Shown here one piece after another: positions 27,286 to 36,622 of a stretch of 64,000 nt of DNA. Position 1 is the first letter of the stretch, and each line of letters begins with the position of its first letter. A model generated the notes under the pieces. The model was not told where the DNA came from, searched no databases, and saw nothing but the letters and a program-made list of their open reading frames with translations. The stretch is taken from NCBI GenBank assembly GCA_964549105.1, contig CAZJTZ010000003.1, positions 103,937 to 167,936 of the forward strand. The letters are read 5' to 3'. A program made the translations under genes and the position numbers. This DNA comes from Hydrogenedens sp964549105 (GTDB lineage Bacteria > Hydrogenedentota > Hydrogenedentia > Hydrogenedentales > Hydrogenedentaceae).

Positions 27286-27837
27286 TTAATTTCCACAATT
27301 TGGATTTAATGGGTCAACACATGAAGGACAATTAGGAGGGGTAGTGGGTATGCCACATACACCTAATACTTTGCACGGGTCTAATAAATATATTAGAGTA
27401 GAATATTTATTAAAATTAAAAGATGCACATACTTGTTGGTATTCACTACATGGAGTGTTTGGGTCTTTAGGATTAAAACATGCTTTAAGACAAGGTACTG
27501 TTCTAAGAATAAATCTATAGTATGGCCCAACCGCTAAAGAGCTTGTCTGGCATCTTTGCAAATGACATGTTGCTTTAATGCCCGCTTCTACTGTAATTTC
27601 AGTTGACCCACCATTCGAAACATTCCCGTCACTCAATAGACTAAACCACTCTGGTATATCTATCCCAAACTTTATTCCACTTTCACAAGTCCATGAACCA
27701 GCAGAAACGGTTTTTGACCCTATGTATAAAGAACAGATGTAATCAGGAGAACAACAATTGTATGTATCCTCGCAACTTGCCCATTCTACAGGCATAAAAT
27801 CTGCTGACATAAATTTTTCTAAACCTTCAAATTTCAA
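27286..27837 (-). CDS. cysteine-rich secreted protein, apparent N-terminal frameshift
   Basis: About 183 residues with more than a dozen cysteines (EDTYNCCSPDYIC, CHLQRC, CPSCVDP) and no recognised family. The frame has no ATG at its start; the TTG at 27837 has no good ribosome site. Coding-like sequence continues upstream in the same frame (NAENPPSCGFACGICGAVG) to a stop at about 27921. In the +1-related frame, an ATG at 27947 begins MNKHLSTIIRVSLLLI, an ideal signal-peptide start. One added T near 27903 would join them into a 220-residue exported protein. So the real gene probably spans 27286-27947, with a -1 frameshift, mutation or sequence error. The cysteines would form disulfides outside the cytoplasm. 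Confidence 0.6.
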   Translation of the reverse strand: MKFEGLEKFMSADFMPVEWASCEDTYNCCSPDYICSLYIGSKTVSAGSWTCESGIKFGIDIPEWFSLLSDGNVSNGGSTEITVEAGIKATCHLQRCQTSSLAVGPYYRFILRTVPCLKACFNPKDPNTPCSEYQQVCASFNFNKYSTLIYLLDPCKVLGVCGIPTTPPNCPSCVDPLNPNCGN

Positions 27838-27947
27838 ACCAACTGCACCACAAATTCCACATGCAAAGCCACAAGATGGTGGATTTTCTGCATTTGTTAA
27901 ATTAAGAGAAGAGAAACTCTAATGATTGTAGATAAATGTTTATTCAT

Positions 27948-28275
27948 GACATTTCATCTTATGTTTAAGTTTTTAACAAATTTTGTAAATAATTAAACAG
28001 TTACTTTTTTTAGTGTAACATATTTTTTTTGTATTGTCAAGTTTTTATGTGTGTTCAATAATCATTTAACATTTTAATTTATTCGATTACTGCTGGTGTT
28101 ACTGCAAGAAGTCAATTTGAGCCTTTTTATTAAATATAGTCTATGTCAAAAAATAAATAAAGAGCGATGAACAATCACATCTCAACAAATATATCTATGG
28201 ATTTTTCTTTCAAGTTTTCTTTCTTTTTGATGTTATAAGGTTTTTTGCAGTGGTGCCAGGAGTGATGTAAAAAGA
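27948..28275. other. AT-rich intergenic region, no gene
   Basis: These 328 bases between two minus-strand genes show no supportable coding frame. They contain the strong promoter at 28012-28040 and long A/T tracts. No terminator for the sulfatase side was expected, since that gene also ends here. Confidence 0.6.
28012..28040 (-). promoter_or_regulatory. sigma-70 promoter for the cysteine-rich/TPR locus
   Basis: On the minus strand TTGACA (28035-28040, perfect -35) and TACACT (28012-28017) are separated by exactly 17 bases. The start site would be near 28005, about 58 bases before the ATG at 27947. GTTAC and GTAAC half-sites (28000-28004, 28015-28019) flank the -10 and could be an operator. 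Confidence 0.65.
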
Positions 28276-29679
28276 TTAATCCAGTGGGGATTTCCAGTCG
28301 GGTGAAGGGACTCTCATTTTTTTAATCAATTCAAGCAATTCATTACATTTATCAGGAGAGGTCGAAGCAAGGTTATTCTTCTCTCCTTTATCATTACTTA
28401 AATCATACAATTCTGGTGTAGGCGTTCCAGGAGTATTTATTAATTTCCAATTGTCAACCCTCAAAGCCTGTTTAAAACCTCCTTCATAAAACTCCCAGTA
28501 TAACGGTCTACCTTTGAATGAAGATGTATCCCCGCTGAACAAGAGAGGAACAAATGAAATACCATCAATCCCTGTCGGCGCTTTTGTTCCTGCCAATTCA
28601 GCAAGGGTAGGCAAAACATCCCAGAAAGCACAAGGAGTATCACATTTTGAGCCTGCTGAAATTTTATTTTTCCAGCGTGCGATAAAGGGCACACGAATAC
28701 CACCATCATATAAAGCCCTTTTATATCCCTGAAAAGGTCCAGAACTTTTGAAGAATTCAGGGTCGGCTCCCCCCTCTTTATGCGGACCATTATCACTCGA
28801 AAAAATTATTACTGTTTTTTCATCTAACCCTAATTCTTTTAGCAGGTCTAAAATCTTGCCCACAGAATCATCCAATCGCGTTATCATTGCCGCATGGTTC
28901 TTTTGAGGCTGAGGCCAGGGTCGGTCAGAATAAGGCTCATCTGTTGGAACTTCCATTCCATTTCCTTTAGCGTTTCCTAATTCATTATTTGCATGTGGAA
29001 TAGTAAAAGCCAGATATAAAAAGAATTTTCTATCTTTATATCTTTTTATAAAATCCACTGCCTCATTCGTAAATAAGTCATGGCTATACTGTGTGCAAGT
29101 GCCACATACTCCCGGGGTTTCTGACATTGTATTTCCTTCTATCTTAACCTTCTCGGTTCCCCGCCATAGAAAATCCGGATAATAATTATGGGCATGAACC
29201 TGATTTAAATAACCATAGAATTCATCAAATCCCTGCAACCCTGGAATTCCTGATGTTTCTGCTTCGCCCAGTCCCCATTTTCCTACTAAACCTGTAACAT
29301 ACCCCTGTGATTTTAACACCTCTGCAACAGTTATATCCTCAGGTGATAACGGAACATCGCCATTCCCGCGTATCCTTGCATGCCCGGTATGATAACCCGT
29401 CATTAGACAGCCGCGAGATGGTGCACAAACGGTGCTACCTGCATATCCATCGGTAAACATCATTCCTTCTTTAGCCATGCGGTCTATATTGGGTGTTAAA
29501 ATATTCTCCTGTCCATAACATCCAATATCCCCATAACCCAGGTCATCCGCAAGAATAAAAATAAAATTAGGTTTTTCTGCTGTTTCTTCTGCCATGCAAT
29601 TTTGTTTTGTTAAAAGGCTTAAACCAACACCCGCAGATACCGTTTTAACTAAAAAATTTCTACGAGAGCAACTATCCAT
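28276..29679 (-). CDS. Tat-exported arylsulfatase
   Basis: Type I sulfatase of 467 residues. The N-terminus carries a Tat signal (SRRNFLVKT, cut near residue 31). FILADDLGYGD supplies metal-binding aspartates. The active-site motif is CAPSRGCLMTG (C-x-P-S-R), in which the Cys becomes formylglycine in this family. Further ligands are in SSDNGPHKEGG. It hydrolyses sulfate esters, probably on polysaccharide sugars; the GH29 and GH78 enzymes elsewhere fit that. No maturation enzyme (anaerobic radical-SAM or FGE) is in the window. It is divergent from aroA and has no operon partner. Confidence 0.92.
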   Translation of the reverse strand: MDSCSRRNFLVKTVSAGVGLSLLTKQNCMAEETAEKPNFIFILADDLGYGDIGCYGQENILTPNIDRMAKEGMMFTDGYAGSTVCAPSRGCLMTGYHTGHARIRGNGDVPLSPEDITVAEVLKSQGYVTGLVGKWGLGEAETSGIPGLQGFDEFYGYLNQVHAHNYYPDFLWRGTEKVKIEGNTMSETPGVCGTCTQYSHDLFTNEAVDFIKRYKDRKFFLYLAFTIPHANNELGNAKGNGMEVPTDEPYSDRPWPQPQKNHAAMITRLDDSVGKILDLLKELGLDEKTVIIFSSDNGPHKEGGADPEFFKSSGPFQGYKRALYDGGIRVPFIARWKNKISAGSKCDTPCAFWDVLPTLAELAGTKAPTGIDGISFVPLLFSGDTSSFKGRPLYWEFYEGGFKQALRVDNWKLINTPGTPTPELYDLSNDKGEKNNLASTSPDKCNELLELIKKMRVPSPDWKSPLD

Positions 29680-29882
29680 AAAGACTATCCTTTGTAATAA
29701 AATTTGAACACCTTTTTTAATTAATAAGATTATATAAAATTAAACACCTGAAATACCTTTATGACTCAAAAACAGCAATAAGAATACCCCTCCTCTTCTA
29801 TACCTCGTATGAAATGATAAATCAAATTTTATTGTTTTATAATATTAATTAATAATTCTTTCTTATAATTGAGGGGATACTC

Positions 29883-31160
29883 ATGAGATTATTTGTTGAA
29901 GGTTCAAACTTAAAAGGCACTGTAAAAATCCCTGGTTCAAAATCTCATACAATAAGGGCTGTGGCTATTGCTTCTCTTGCTGAAGGTGAGAGTATAATAG
30001 AATCTCCACTTTCTTCCCAGGATACCCTTTCCGCTGTGAACGCATATCGCAGTTTGGGTGTTGATATTAAGACGGAGGAAAATTGCTGGATAGTTGAGGG
30101 TCGAGGTGGAGTTTGGGATATTCCGTCAGATGTTATTGATGTCAGAAATTCTGGAACGACGATGTGCATTGTTTTGGGAAGTTCAGCCTTAATAGATAAA
30201 GGAATGGTAGTCATAACGGGAGATAGTCAAGTCCGTAGAAGACCTATTGGACCTCTAATAAATTCCCTAAACGATTTGGGAGCAAATATCATTTCAACAA
30301 GGGAAAATAATCTTCCACCGGTTATAGTGCAAGGAAAATTAAAAGGTGGACAAACAGCATTAGAAGCCGTATCCAGTCAATATTTGAGTTCACTTCTAAT
30401 GAATACTCCATTAGCCGAAAAAGAAACAATCATTGATATTCTTCTATTGAACGAGAGACCTTATGTCGAAATGACTTTAGCATGGTTGAAAGAACACGGA
30501 ATAAAAGTAGAACATGATGACAAATTAAAAAAATTTAGAATACCTGAAAATCAAAAATACAAACCCGTTAACAAACAAATTCCCGGCGATTTCTCTTCTG
30601 CTACTTTCTTTCTATGTGCTGGGGCTCTACCGGATAATGAAGTAATTTGTCAGGGCTTGGATATAAATGATACGCAAGGAGATAAGAAAGTATTAGATTA
30701 CTTAAAACAAATGGGCGCTGAAATTGAAATAGATAAAGACAATATCCGTGTAACGGCAAAACAGTTAAAAGGATGTGATATTGATTTGAACGCTACTCCT
30801 GATGCCTTGCCAATGATGGCTGTTCTGGCATGCTTTGCCTCAGGAAAAACCAGATTATATAATGTGCCTCAGGCAAGATTAAAGGAAACAGACCGTATCT
30901 CCGTTATGCGAGAGGAACTCACTAAATTAGGTGCAAAGATTAAAGAACTACCCGATGGATTGGAAATTGAAGAATCCCCTATGATTCAAGGAACTGTTAA
31001 CGGTCACGGAGACCATCGGGTCGTTATGGCACTTGCCGTTGCAGCAACTATGTTGGGCGGAACTACCATTATTGAAGGTTATGAAGCCGTAGATGTTACT
31101 TTCCCAACTTTTGTTGAATGCCTTCATCAAATAGGTGCAACTGCCTACATAACGGATTAA
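29883..31160 (+). CDS. aroA: 3-phosphoshikimate 1-carboxyvinyltransferase (EPSP synthase)
   Basis: Sixth step of the shikimate pathway, 425 residues. Conserved blocks: PGSKSHTIRAVAIASLAEG, RNSGTTMCIVLGS, GDSQVRRRPIGPL, SSQYLSSLLM, GDFSSATFFLCAGAL, and LKETDRISVMREEL. GAGGGG precedes the ATG. The next gene, 51 bases away, encodes the flanking steps (shikimate kinase and chorismate synthase) in one chain, so the two genes cover the last three steps to chorismate. Confidence 0.95.
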   Translation: MRLFVEGSNLKGTVKIPGSKSHTIRAVAIASLAEGESIIESPLSSQDTLSAVNAYRSLGVDIKTEENCWIVEGRGGVWDIPSDVIDVRNSGTTMCIVLGSSALIDKGMVVITGDSQVRRRPIGPLINSLNDLGANIISTRENNLPPVIVQGKLKGGQTALEAVSSQYLSSLLMNTPLAEKETIIDILLLNERPYVEMTLAWLKEHGIKVEHDDKLKKFRIPENQKYKPVNKQIPGDFSSATFFLCAGALPDNEVICQGLDINDTQGDKKVLDYLKQMGAEIEIDKDNIRVTAKQLKGCDIDLNATPDALPMMAVLACFASGKTRLYNVPQARLKETDRISVMREELTKLGAKIKELPDGLEIEESPMIQGTVNGHGDHRVVMALAVAATMLGGTTIIEGYEAVDVTFPTFVECLHQIGATAYITD

Positions 31161-31211
31161 ATCTACATATAATATATACATATTCTATCTATAAATTGTA
31201 AGGAGAAAATT

Positions 31212-32846
31212 TTGAAATTAGTTATTATGGGTCCTAAGGGAGCAGGAAAATCTTCCGTTGGAAAATGTGTAGCACAAATTACAGGGCTAACCTATTTTGA
31301 AACGGATGAAATGATTGAAGATGTGTATTTTAAAACAACAGGCGAAAAAAAGAACTGTAGACAGATATTTATAGAAAAAGGTGAAACCTATTTCAGGGAT
31401 TTAGAGACAAAAATTGCCCAGGAAGTTTCCTATATGGATTGGTGTTTAATCATAACAGGTGGTTCTATTATGCTTTATCCACCTAACCGTCGAAAAATCA
31501 GAAATGACTCCTTATTAATCTATTTAACTGCCGAAAAAGAAATTCTCTGGCAAAGAATATCTAATAATGGGATTCCACCCTGGTTGTCTGATATAGAAAA
31601 TCCCAGAGAAAATTTTTTCAAAGAACTATCATTGAGAGAAGAGATACTACAACCGTTTGCAGATGTTTTTATTGATACTTCCACCGGAGAGCCTATAGAC
31701 ATTGCTCAACAGGTTGTTCATCGTATAGGAGAAGAACTTTCCATACATACCCGGTCTGCTAATACATTCGGAGAAATTATACGGATAACCACTTTTGGAG
31801 AAAGCCATGGTCCTGCAATTGGTGCAATAATGGACGGCATTCGGCCGGGATTAGAAATCTCAGAGAAAGATATTCAAAAAGAATTGGACCGTCGTAAACC
31901 GGGACAAAGTGCCATAACCACAAAAAGGAAAGAATCCGATAATGTCCATATCCTTTCAGGAATATTTGAAGGGAAAACCACAGGTGCCCCTATTGCCCTT
32001 ATCATCTACAACGAAGACCAAAAATCACAACACTATGATGAACTAAAAGAAGTGTTTCGTCCGGGCCATGCTGACTTTACTTTTTATATAAAATATGGCA
32101 TACGCGACCATCGCGGGGGTGGAAGGTCTTCTGGACGCGAAACAGCATGTAGAGTAGCCTGTGGTGCTATCGCAAAAAAACTGCTTGAGAAAAAAGGCGT
32201 TAAAATTATTGCACACTCTGTTGAAATTGCGGGGAAAGCCATTCCGCATAAAGGTTCTTTAGATAACATTGAAAACAATTCTGTGAGATGTTCCGACCCT
32301 GAAACAGCCAAAATCATGGAAGAAGAGATTTTAAAAGCAAGAAAAGAAGGAGATTCCGTCGGAGGTATAGTTCAACTTGAGATACAGGGTCTCCCTCCCG
32401 GTCTGGGTGACCCCGTCTTTGCCAAATTAAATGCAAGATTAGCAAGTGCATTGATGAGTATTGGTGCTGTCAAAGGTATTGAGTTTGGAGATGGCTTTGA
32501 ATTGGCTCGATTAAGAGGAAGCCAATCCAATGACCCCATGGAAAATGGACAATTTCTAAGCAATCATGCTGGGGGTATTTTAGGTGGAATCAGTACAGGT
32601 CAACCCATTATCGTTCGCCTTGTCATAAAACCTACCTCATCTATCGCAAAACCCCAAAAAACAATGGATATACATTTTAACAATAGAGAATTAAGAGTGC
32701 ATGGACGACACGACCCATGTATTGTGCCACGGGCTATTCCTGTAATAGAAAGCATGACCGCTTTAACTATTTTAGATATATGGCAGGTTCAAGCACGATT
32801 AAACCCCAATTGGGTAGAACAATGGGGAGACCCCTGCCAACCCTAA
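31212..32846 (+). CDS. aroKC: bifunctional shikimate kinase-chorismate synthase fusion
   Basis: One chain of 544 residues joins two enzymes. Residues 1-170 form a shikimate kinase: Walker A GPKGAGKSSVGK, YFETDEMIE, EKGETYFRDLETK and TGGSIM (GGG is usual). Residues about 185-544 form chorismate synthase: TTFGESHGPAIGAIMDGIRPG, RRKPGQSAIT, RPGHADFTF, RDHRGGGRSSGRETACRVACGA and the C-terminal HGRHDPCIVPRAIPVIESM. Both halves look intact. The two activities flank the EPSP synthase step encoded just upstream. The start is TTG at 31212, with a strong AAGGAG site. No stop or frame change occurs at the junction. The symbol aroKC is my descriptive label. Confidence 0.9.
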   Translation: MKLVIMGPKGAGKSSVGKCVAQITGLTYFETDEMIEDVYFKTTGEKKNCRQIFIEKGETYFRDLETKIAQEVSYMDWCLIITGGSIMLYPPNRRKIRNDSLLIYLTAEKEILWQRISNNGIPPWLSDIENPRENFFKELSLREEILQPFADVFIDTSTGEPIDIAQQVVHRIGEELSIHTRSANTFGEIIRITTFGESHGPAIGAIMDGIRPGLEISEKDIQKELDRRKPGQSAITTKRKESDNVHILSGIFEGKTTGAPIALIIYNEDQKSQHYDELKEVFRPGHADFTFYIKYGIRDHRGGGRSSGRETACRVACGAIAKKLLEKKGVKIIAHSVEIAGKAIPHKGSLDNIENNSVRCSDPETAKIMEEEILKARKEGDSVGGIVQLEIQGLPPGLGDPVFAKLNARLASALMSIGAVKGIEFGDGFELARLRGSQSNDPMENGQFLSNHAGGILGGISTGQPIIVRLVIKPTSSIAKPQKTMDIHFNNRELRVHGRHDPCIVPRAIPVIESMTALTILDIWQVQARLNPNWVEQWGDPCQP

Positions 32847-32908
32847 AACTCCCTTTTGATACTTACATCCTCTATCTGTTATGATTATATTAGAAATGAG
32901 GAGATTCT

Positions 32909-33361
32909 ATGATTATATGCCCTCATTGTAATCAACAGAAAATAGGGTCAGGGAGATTGCCCGCAGATGTAGTTATGATACTACCCTGTCCACTGTGCCA
33001 TGAATTTAGTATTGTATTCAGGAACAAAGCCATACCCATTAACCGACGGATTATCGAAAAAGGTTCAAGAAAAGAGCGGATAGAACATCTGGCAAGCATT
33101 GTAGAAATGTTTCTTGAACTTGCTATGCCAGAATTAGAACAAAGCAATACCAACGACAGTGAACAGATAATCTCCGAAAAAGAGGGAATTTTCGAAGAAG
33201 AAAGTAAAAGAATCTCTCCACGAAATTCAGAAAGCAAACAAATTTCCTCAGAAAGTAAATCAGCACCTATCTCCGCAGAAGAAGTAAAATCATTTATTGA
33301 AAAAGAAATTAACTCTATTAATGACCCAGAATTCTTCAAAAAATACTTCGGCAAAAGTTAG
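32909..33361 (+). CDS. zinc-ribbon hypothetical protein
   Basis: Protein of 150 residues of unknown function. The N-terminus has two CxxC pairs (CPHCNQQ at 4-7, CPLCHE near 27-30) that form a zinc ribbon. The middle is charged and Ser/Glu/Lys rich with repeated SESK-type steps, probably disordered. The C-terminus is helical (EEVKSFIEKEINSINDPEFFKKYF). A GAGGAG site precedes the ATG. It follows the aroKC fusion by 62 bases but shows no functional link. Confidence 0.7.
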   Translation: MIICPHCNQQKIGSGRLPADVVMILPCPLCHEFSIVFRNKAIPINRRIIEKGSRKERIEHLASIVEMFLELAMPELEQSNTNDSEQIISEKEGIFEEESKRISPRNSESKQISSESKSAPISAEEVKSFIEKEINSINDPEFFKKYFGKS

Positions 33362-33460
33362 TTCAAAATTTACCTTCTTCTATAACAAGTCCTATTAATA
33401 GACACAATCCCTGTGCAAATTGTATTTAATTGTAAGTGTAGTAACTTTCTCTAAGTATTC

Positions 33461-34663
33461 CTACACATCCATATATATTCCAGACTTTTTTACTTCTGTT
33501 GGTCTTTTCAAAACCTCTTCAAGATTAACTTCAGGTAATTCCGGAGTAGAACTGATGATTTCTTTCTTGCCATCTGGATAAAGGAGAAATGTATCTTCGG
33601 ACTTCACTCCCTTTGCAGAGGGATTCCATGCAAACGCAGAACCAAAGGACACCTCTTTGCCCAGAATGGATTTAACAAGTTTGGGATAATGTGTATCTAA
33701 CACGGGAAATATTTCACCCGGTTTACCTTTACATGTCCTACTTGCATATCCCGTTGTCCCCCCTTGATGATGATTATGCCACTCATTTTCAGGAAAACCC
33801 ATAACCCTGTATGCTTCTATATACTTCTCAAAAACATCCCCTAATGTTTTCCCCGGGACAGTTGCCTCTTGTACCAGCGCATCAACACTGCATATTCTCT
33901 TATAAGCATCTTTTATTTCATCTGAAATTTTTCCTACTTGTTTAAACCGCGTTAAGGAAACAACAAGCCCTTCTTTCAGAAAACAACTTACTACCATGAC
34001 AATACTATTTATCTTCTTGCTCTCTCCATTAGATATCAGAGGCTTTTCCACAGGTAAAGGATGTCTATACTTCTCAGTTCGTTCATCGCTTGCAATTAAT
34101 GCCACAGGGACAAGACAACCTCTTTTATGACCTTCATAAACCAATCTTGCTGCAACTTCTGCCTCTGTGCTTCCCTGTCGAATCTCTCGTAATGTGCTTA
34201 CCATTGCTTCAGCAGCAATTTTCCCCAACTCTTTATATTTTTCCATTTCTATCTCTGTTAACAATGACCTTAATATTGCTAATTCATCATTAACATTTTT
34301 TCCAAGACTCCCGTCATCAGATACCCATTTACTCTCCCCAGTGATATGGAAATACTTCTTTACCGCCTCGGCTGGTGATGACTCAAACCAAAGGAAGGTA
34401 ATTCGTTCACAGGGAAGTCCCGTAAGTTCTTCGTCAAAAATTCTTGGCTCCTCAACATTATTGCCCACATAATATACTCTCCCTTCCTTATTAACCAATA
34501 AAGAATTTGCCCCAAAATCTGAGTATTTCGATATATAATTTCTTTTTCCTCCTGTTGCCATTGCAAAGTTATCTACTCTTGATAATAAAACCCCTTCATA
34601 ATTATTTTCATTTAAAAAGGCTTCAATAAGTGAAATACGAACTTGAAATAGTTTATTCTCCAT
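33461..34663 (-). CDS. atypical M24 (Xaa-Pro peptidase-like) protein
   Basis: Creatinase/aminopeptidase P fold, 400 residues, N-terminal creatinase domain (1-140) then an M24 domain. The metal site is changed. Where active peptidases have D-x10-D, this has VVSCFLKEGLVVSLTR, so both aspartates are lost. The histidine region is HNHHQGGTTGY and the first glutamate region reads FAWNPSAKG; the last glutamate is kept in KSEDTFLL. The HHQGG and AWNPS forms seem to be a conserved subfamily, not decay. It may not be a dinuclear metallopeptidase; the function is unknown. It is a lone gene. Confidence 0.8.
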   Translation of the reverse strand: MENKLFQVRISLIEAFLNENNYEGVLLSRVDNFAMATGGKRNYISKYSDFGANSLLVNKEGRVYYVGNNVEEPRIFDEELTGLPCERITFLWFESSPAEAVKKYFHITGESKWVSDDGSLGKNVNDELAILRSLLTEIEMEKYKELGKIAAEAMVSTLREIRQGSTEAEVAARLVYEGHKRGCLVPVALIASDERTEKYRHPLPVEKPLISNGESKKINSIVMVVSCFLKEGLVVSLTRFKQVGKISDEIKDAYKRICSVDALVQEATVPGKTLGDVFEKYIEAYRVMGFPENEWHNHHQGGTTGYASRTCKGKPGEIFPVLDTHYPKLVKSILGKEVSFGSAFAWNPSAKGVKSEDTFLLYPDGKKEIISSTPELPEVNLEEVLKRPTEVKKSGIYMDV

Positions 34664-34750
34664 TTGTAATCTCCTATGGATAAGTTATAGACAAAAGAAC
34701 TATTGAGTTATAATAAAAATAGTGTTGAAAATATATTAGCAAAGAGTATT

Positions 34751-35167
34751 ATGGATAACAACTTACTAAAAGACAAAAAGATTTTAATATTAGAAGATGA
34801 GATAGATGTTTTAAATTCATTAAAAATTCTATTTGAATCAGAAGGAGCAAAGATTATTTGCTCACAGTATGCTTCAAAGGCAATATCCTTAGCAGAAAAG
34901 GAATTACCTGATTTATGCGTTTTTGATGTTATGTTGCCAGATGAAAGTGGCATTCAAGTATTCGTAGAATTTAGAAACCATCCGTTCTTATGTTATACGC
35001 CTATTATTTTTGTTTCTGGTGTAAATTCATTCGAATTAGGAAACACATGGACTGCAAATAGTATTTCAGAAAAATATCAGGTCCCTCCTCCTGACGGTTT
35101 TTTTGATAAACCCTTTAACCCGGATGACCTTTTACATACTGTTTTTGAAATTGTAGCAAAAAAATAA
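34751..35167 (+). CDS. single-domain response regulator
   Basis: Receiver-only protein of about 138 residues. The acidic pair is in ILEDEIDVL, the phosphoacceptor Asp in CVFDVMLPDESG and the conserved Lys in FFDKPFN. It has no output domain, so it acts by protein contact or as a phosphate relay. I use the ATG at 34751 (AAAGAG upstream); a TTG at 34703 in the same frame would add 16 residues. No kinase is next to it. The loop before the conserved Lys is longer than usual (about 18 extra residues, with QVPPPDG). Confidence 0.82.
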   Translation: MDNNLLKDKKILILEDEIDVLNSLKILFESEGAKIICSQYASKAISLAEKELPDLCVFDVMLPDESGIQVFVEFRNHPFLCYTPIIFVSGVNSFELGNTWTANSISEKYQVPPPDGFFDKPFNPDDLLHTVFEIVAKK

Positions 35168-35176
35168 TAAGTAATG

Positions 35177-36547
35177 TTATCTCTTCTTCTCTTTTGATAT
35201 AACTTTCAACATTTCCTCTGAGATACAAAATCGGTCCCTTATTTTGCCTAACTTCTTCCCTTTTTCTATTTCGACTGCATCAATTTTTTTCCATTCTTCA
35301 TAAGTTATAAAGTTTATACCATTTGTATTCAAAAATTGTATTAAATCGTCTCGTGAGGGATATAGACACGGTCTCAGATTAGGAATGTCTTCTAATAAAT
35401 TTTGAACAGTCTCTAAACTATCCGGTTTGTTATGACCAATAAGTCCCACAGGACCTCTTTTAATCCAACCCGTTACATAGATGCCCGGGATAATCTCATC
35501 ATTTTTGATAACTCTACCATTTTTATTTGGAATAATACCCCTTGTTTCATCAAAAGGAATACCAGGAAATTTATTCCCTCTATAACCGACACACGAAATT
35601 ACATAATTACAACTTAACATCTCAATATTAGAAGTTCCAACTGGATACTGCCGATTTTTAGGACCCTCCAGTATATTTTTCTCCAACATAATCTGTTCTA
35701 CTTTCCCATTACCTACAATTCGTATAGGAGTTTTTAAGAAGGTAATATAAATTTGCTTTGATTTTTTAGGTTTATTACACGCAAACTTACTAAATATCTT
35801 AAATATTCTTTGTAAAGAAGAATTACTATCCACTTCTTCCTGGCTTGTTCTGTTCAACTTCAACTCATCTGGATTTATAATGATATCGGTATCTCCAATA
35901 TCTTCCATTGCTAAAAGTTCATTTTCTTTAAATTTTGTTTGTGCAGGTCCTCTTCTTCCGACGATAAAAATCTCTTTTAATTTGCTATTTTTTAATGTCT
36001 CTATTGTTTTGTTTGATATATCCGTAGAGTAAAGTTCATTTACAGGCCTACACAAAATTCTTGCCACATCCAACGCCACATTTCCCATTCCAACAATTAC
36101 AGCCCTCTCTTCATCAAGTTTTATATTCAACGAATGATAAACAGGATGACAATTATACCAGCCCACAATGGCACTTGCTGTATAACAACCTGGTAAATCT
36201 TCACCGGGAATGCCCATCCGTTGACTGGTCTCCATTCCACACGCAAGAATAATTACATCATAAAATCTTCTTAATTCCTCTAACGATATATCTACTCCCA
36301 CATCTACATTCCCAAAATATGCAAACCGTTGATTTTGGGCTATTAAATCAAAAGCCCTGGACACATTTCTTATCTTTGGACTATCTGGTGATACCCCCCT
36401 ACGAACTAAACCAAAGGGGTCCGGGTATCTCTCATACATATCAACTTCACAGACTTTATTCAAACGAAAAAGATGTTCTGCTGCAAAAAAGCCACTCGGT
36501 CCACTTCCTATAATTGCTATCCTATATTTCCGTTCGGGATGTAACAC
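35177..36547 (-). CDS. ferredoxin/adrenodoxin-type NADP+ reductase flavoprotein
   Basis: FAD- and NADP-binding protein of 456 residues, similar to adrenodoxin reductase and mycobacterial FprA. The N-terminal FAD motif is IIGSGPSGFFAAEHL, then YERYPDPFGLVRRGVSPDSP (family hallmark), the NADP motif VGMGNVALDVARIL, and the C-terminal GWIKRGPVGLIGHNKPDS. It moves electrons between NADPH and ferredoxin, which may connect with the [FeFe] hydrogenase 3.5 kb away. The start is GTG at 36547, with GGAG upstream. It ends ten bases from the convergent response regulator. Confidence 0.87.
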   Translation of the reverse strand: MLHPERKYRIAIIGSGPSGFFAAEHLFRLNKVCEVDMYERYPDPFGLVRRGVSPDSPKIRNVSRAFDLIAQNQRFAYFGNVDVGVDISLEELRRFYDVIILACGMETSQRMGIPGEDLPGCYTASAIVGWYNCHPVYHSLNIKLDEERAVIVGMGNVALDVARILCRPVNELYSTDISNKTIETLKNSKLKEIFIVGRRGPAQTKFKENELLAMEDIGDTDIIINPDELKLNRTSQEEVDSNSSLQRIFKIFSKFACNKPKKSKQIYITFLKTPIRIVGNGKVEQIMLEKNILEGPKNRQYPVGTSNIEMLSCNYVISCVGYRGNKFPGIPFDETRGIIPNKNGRVIKNDEIIPGIYVTGWIKRGPVGLIGHNKPDSLETVQNLLEDIPNLRPCLYPSRDDLIQFLNTNGINFITYEEWKKIDAVEIEKGKKLGKIRDRFCISEEMLKVISKEKKR

Positions 36548-36622
36548 TTTAACTAAACTCCAATTTTTATTGTTGTTAATAATTGTCTATAATTATATCA
36601 TTGTATTTTTGGGAGAAACTTT

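Noticed and set aside
28240..28262. Minus-strand TGGCACCAC, another sigma-54-like sequence
   Set aside because: The GC element is not at the right spacing and no gene starts downstream on that strand.
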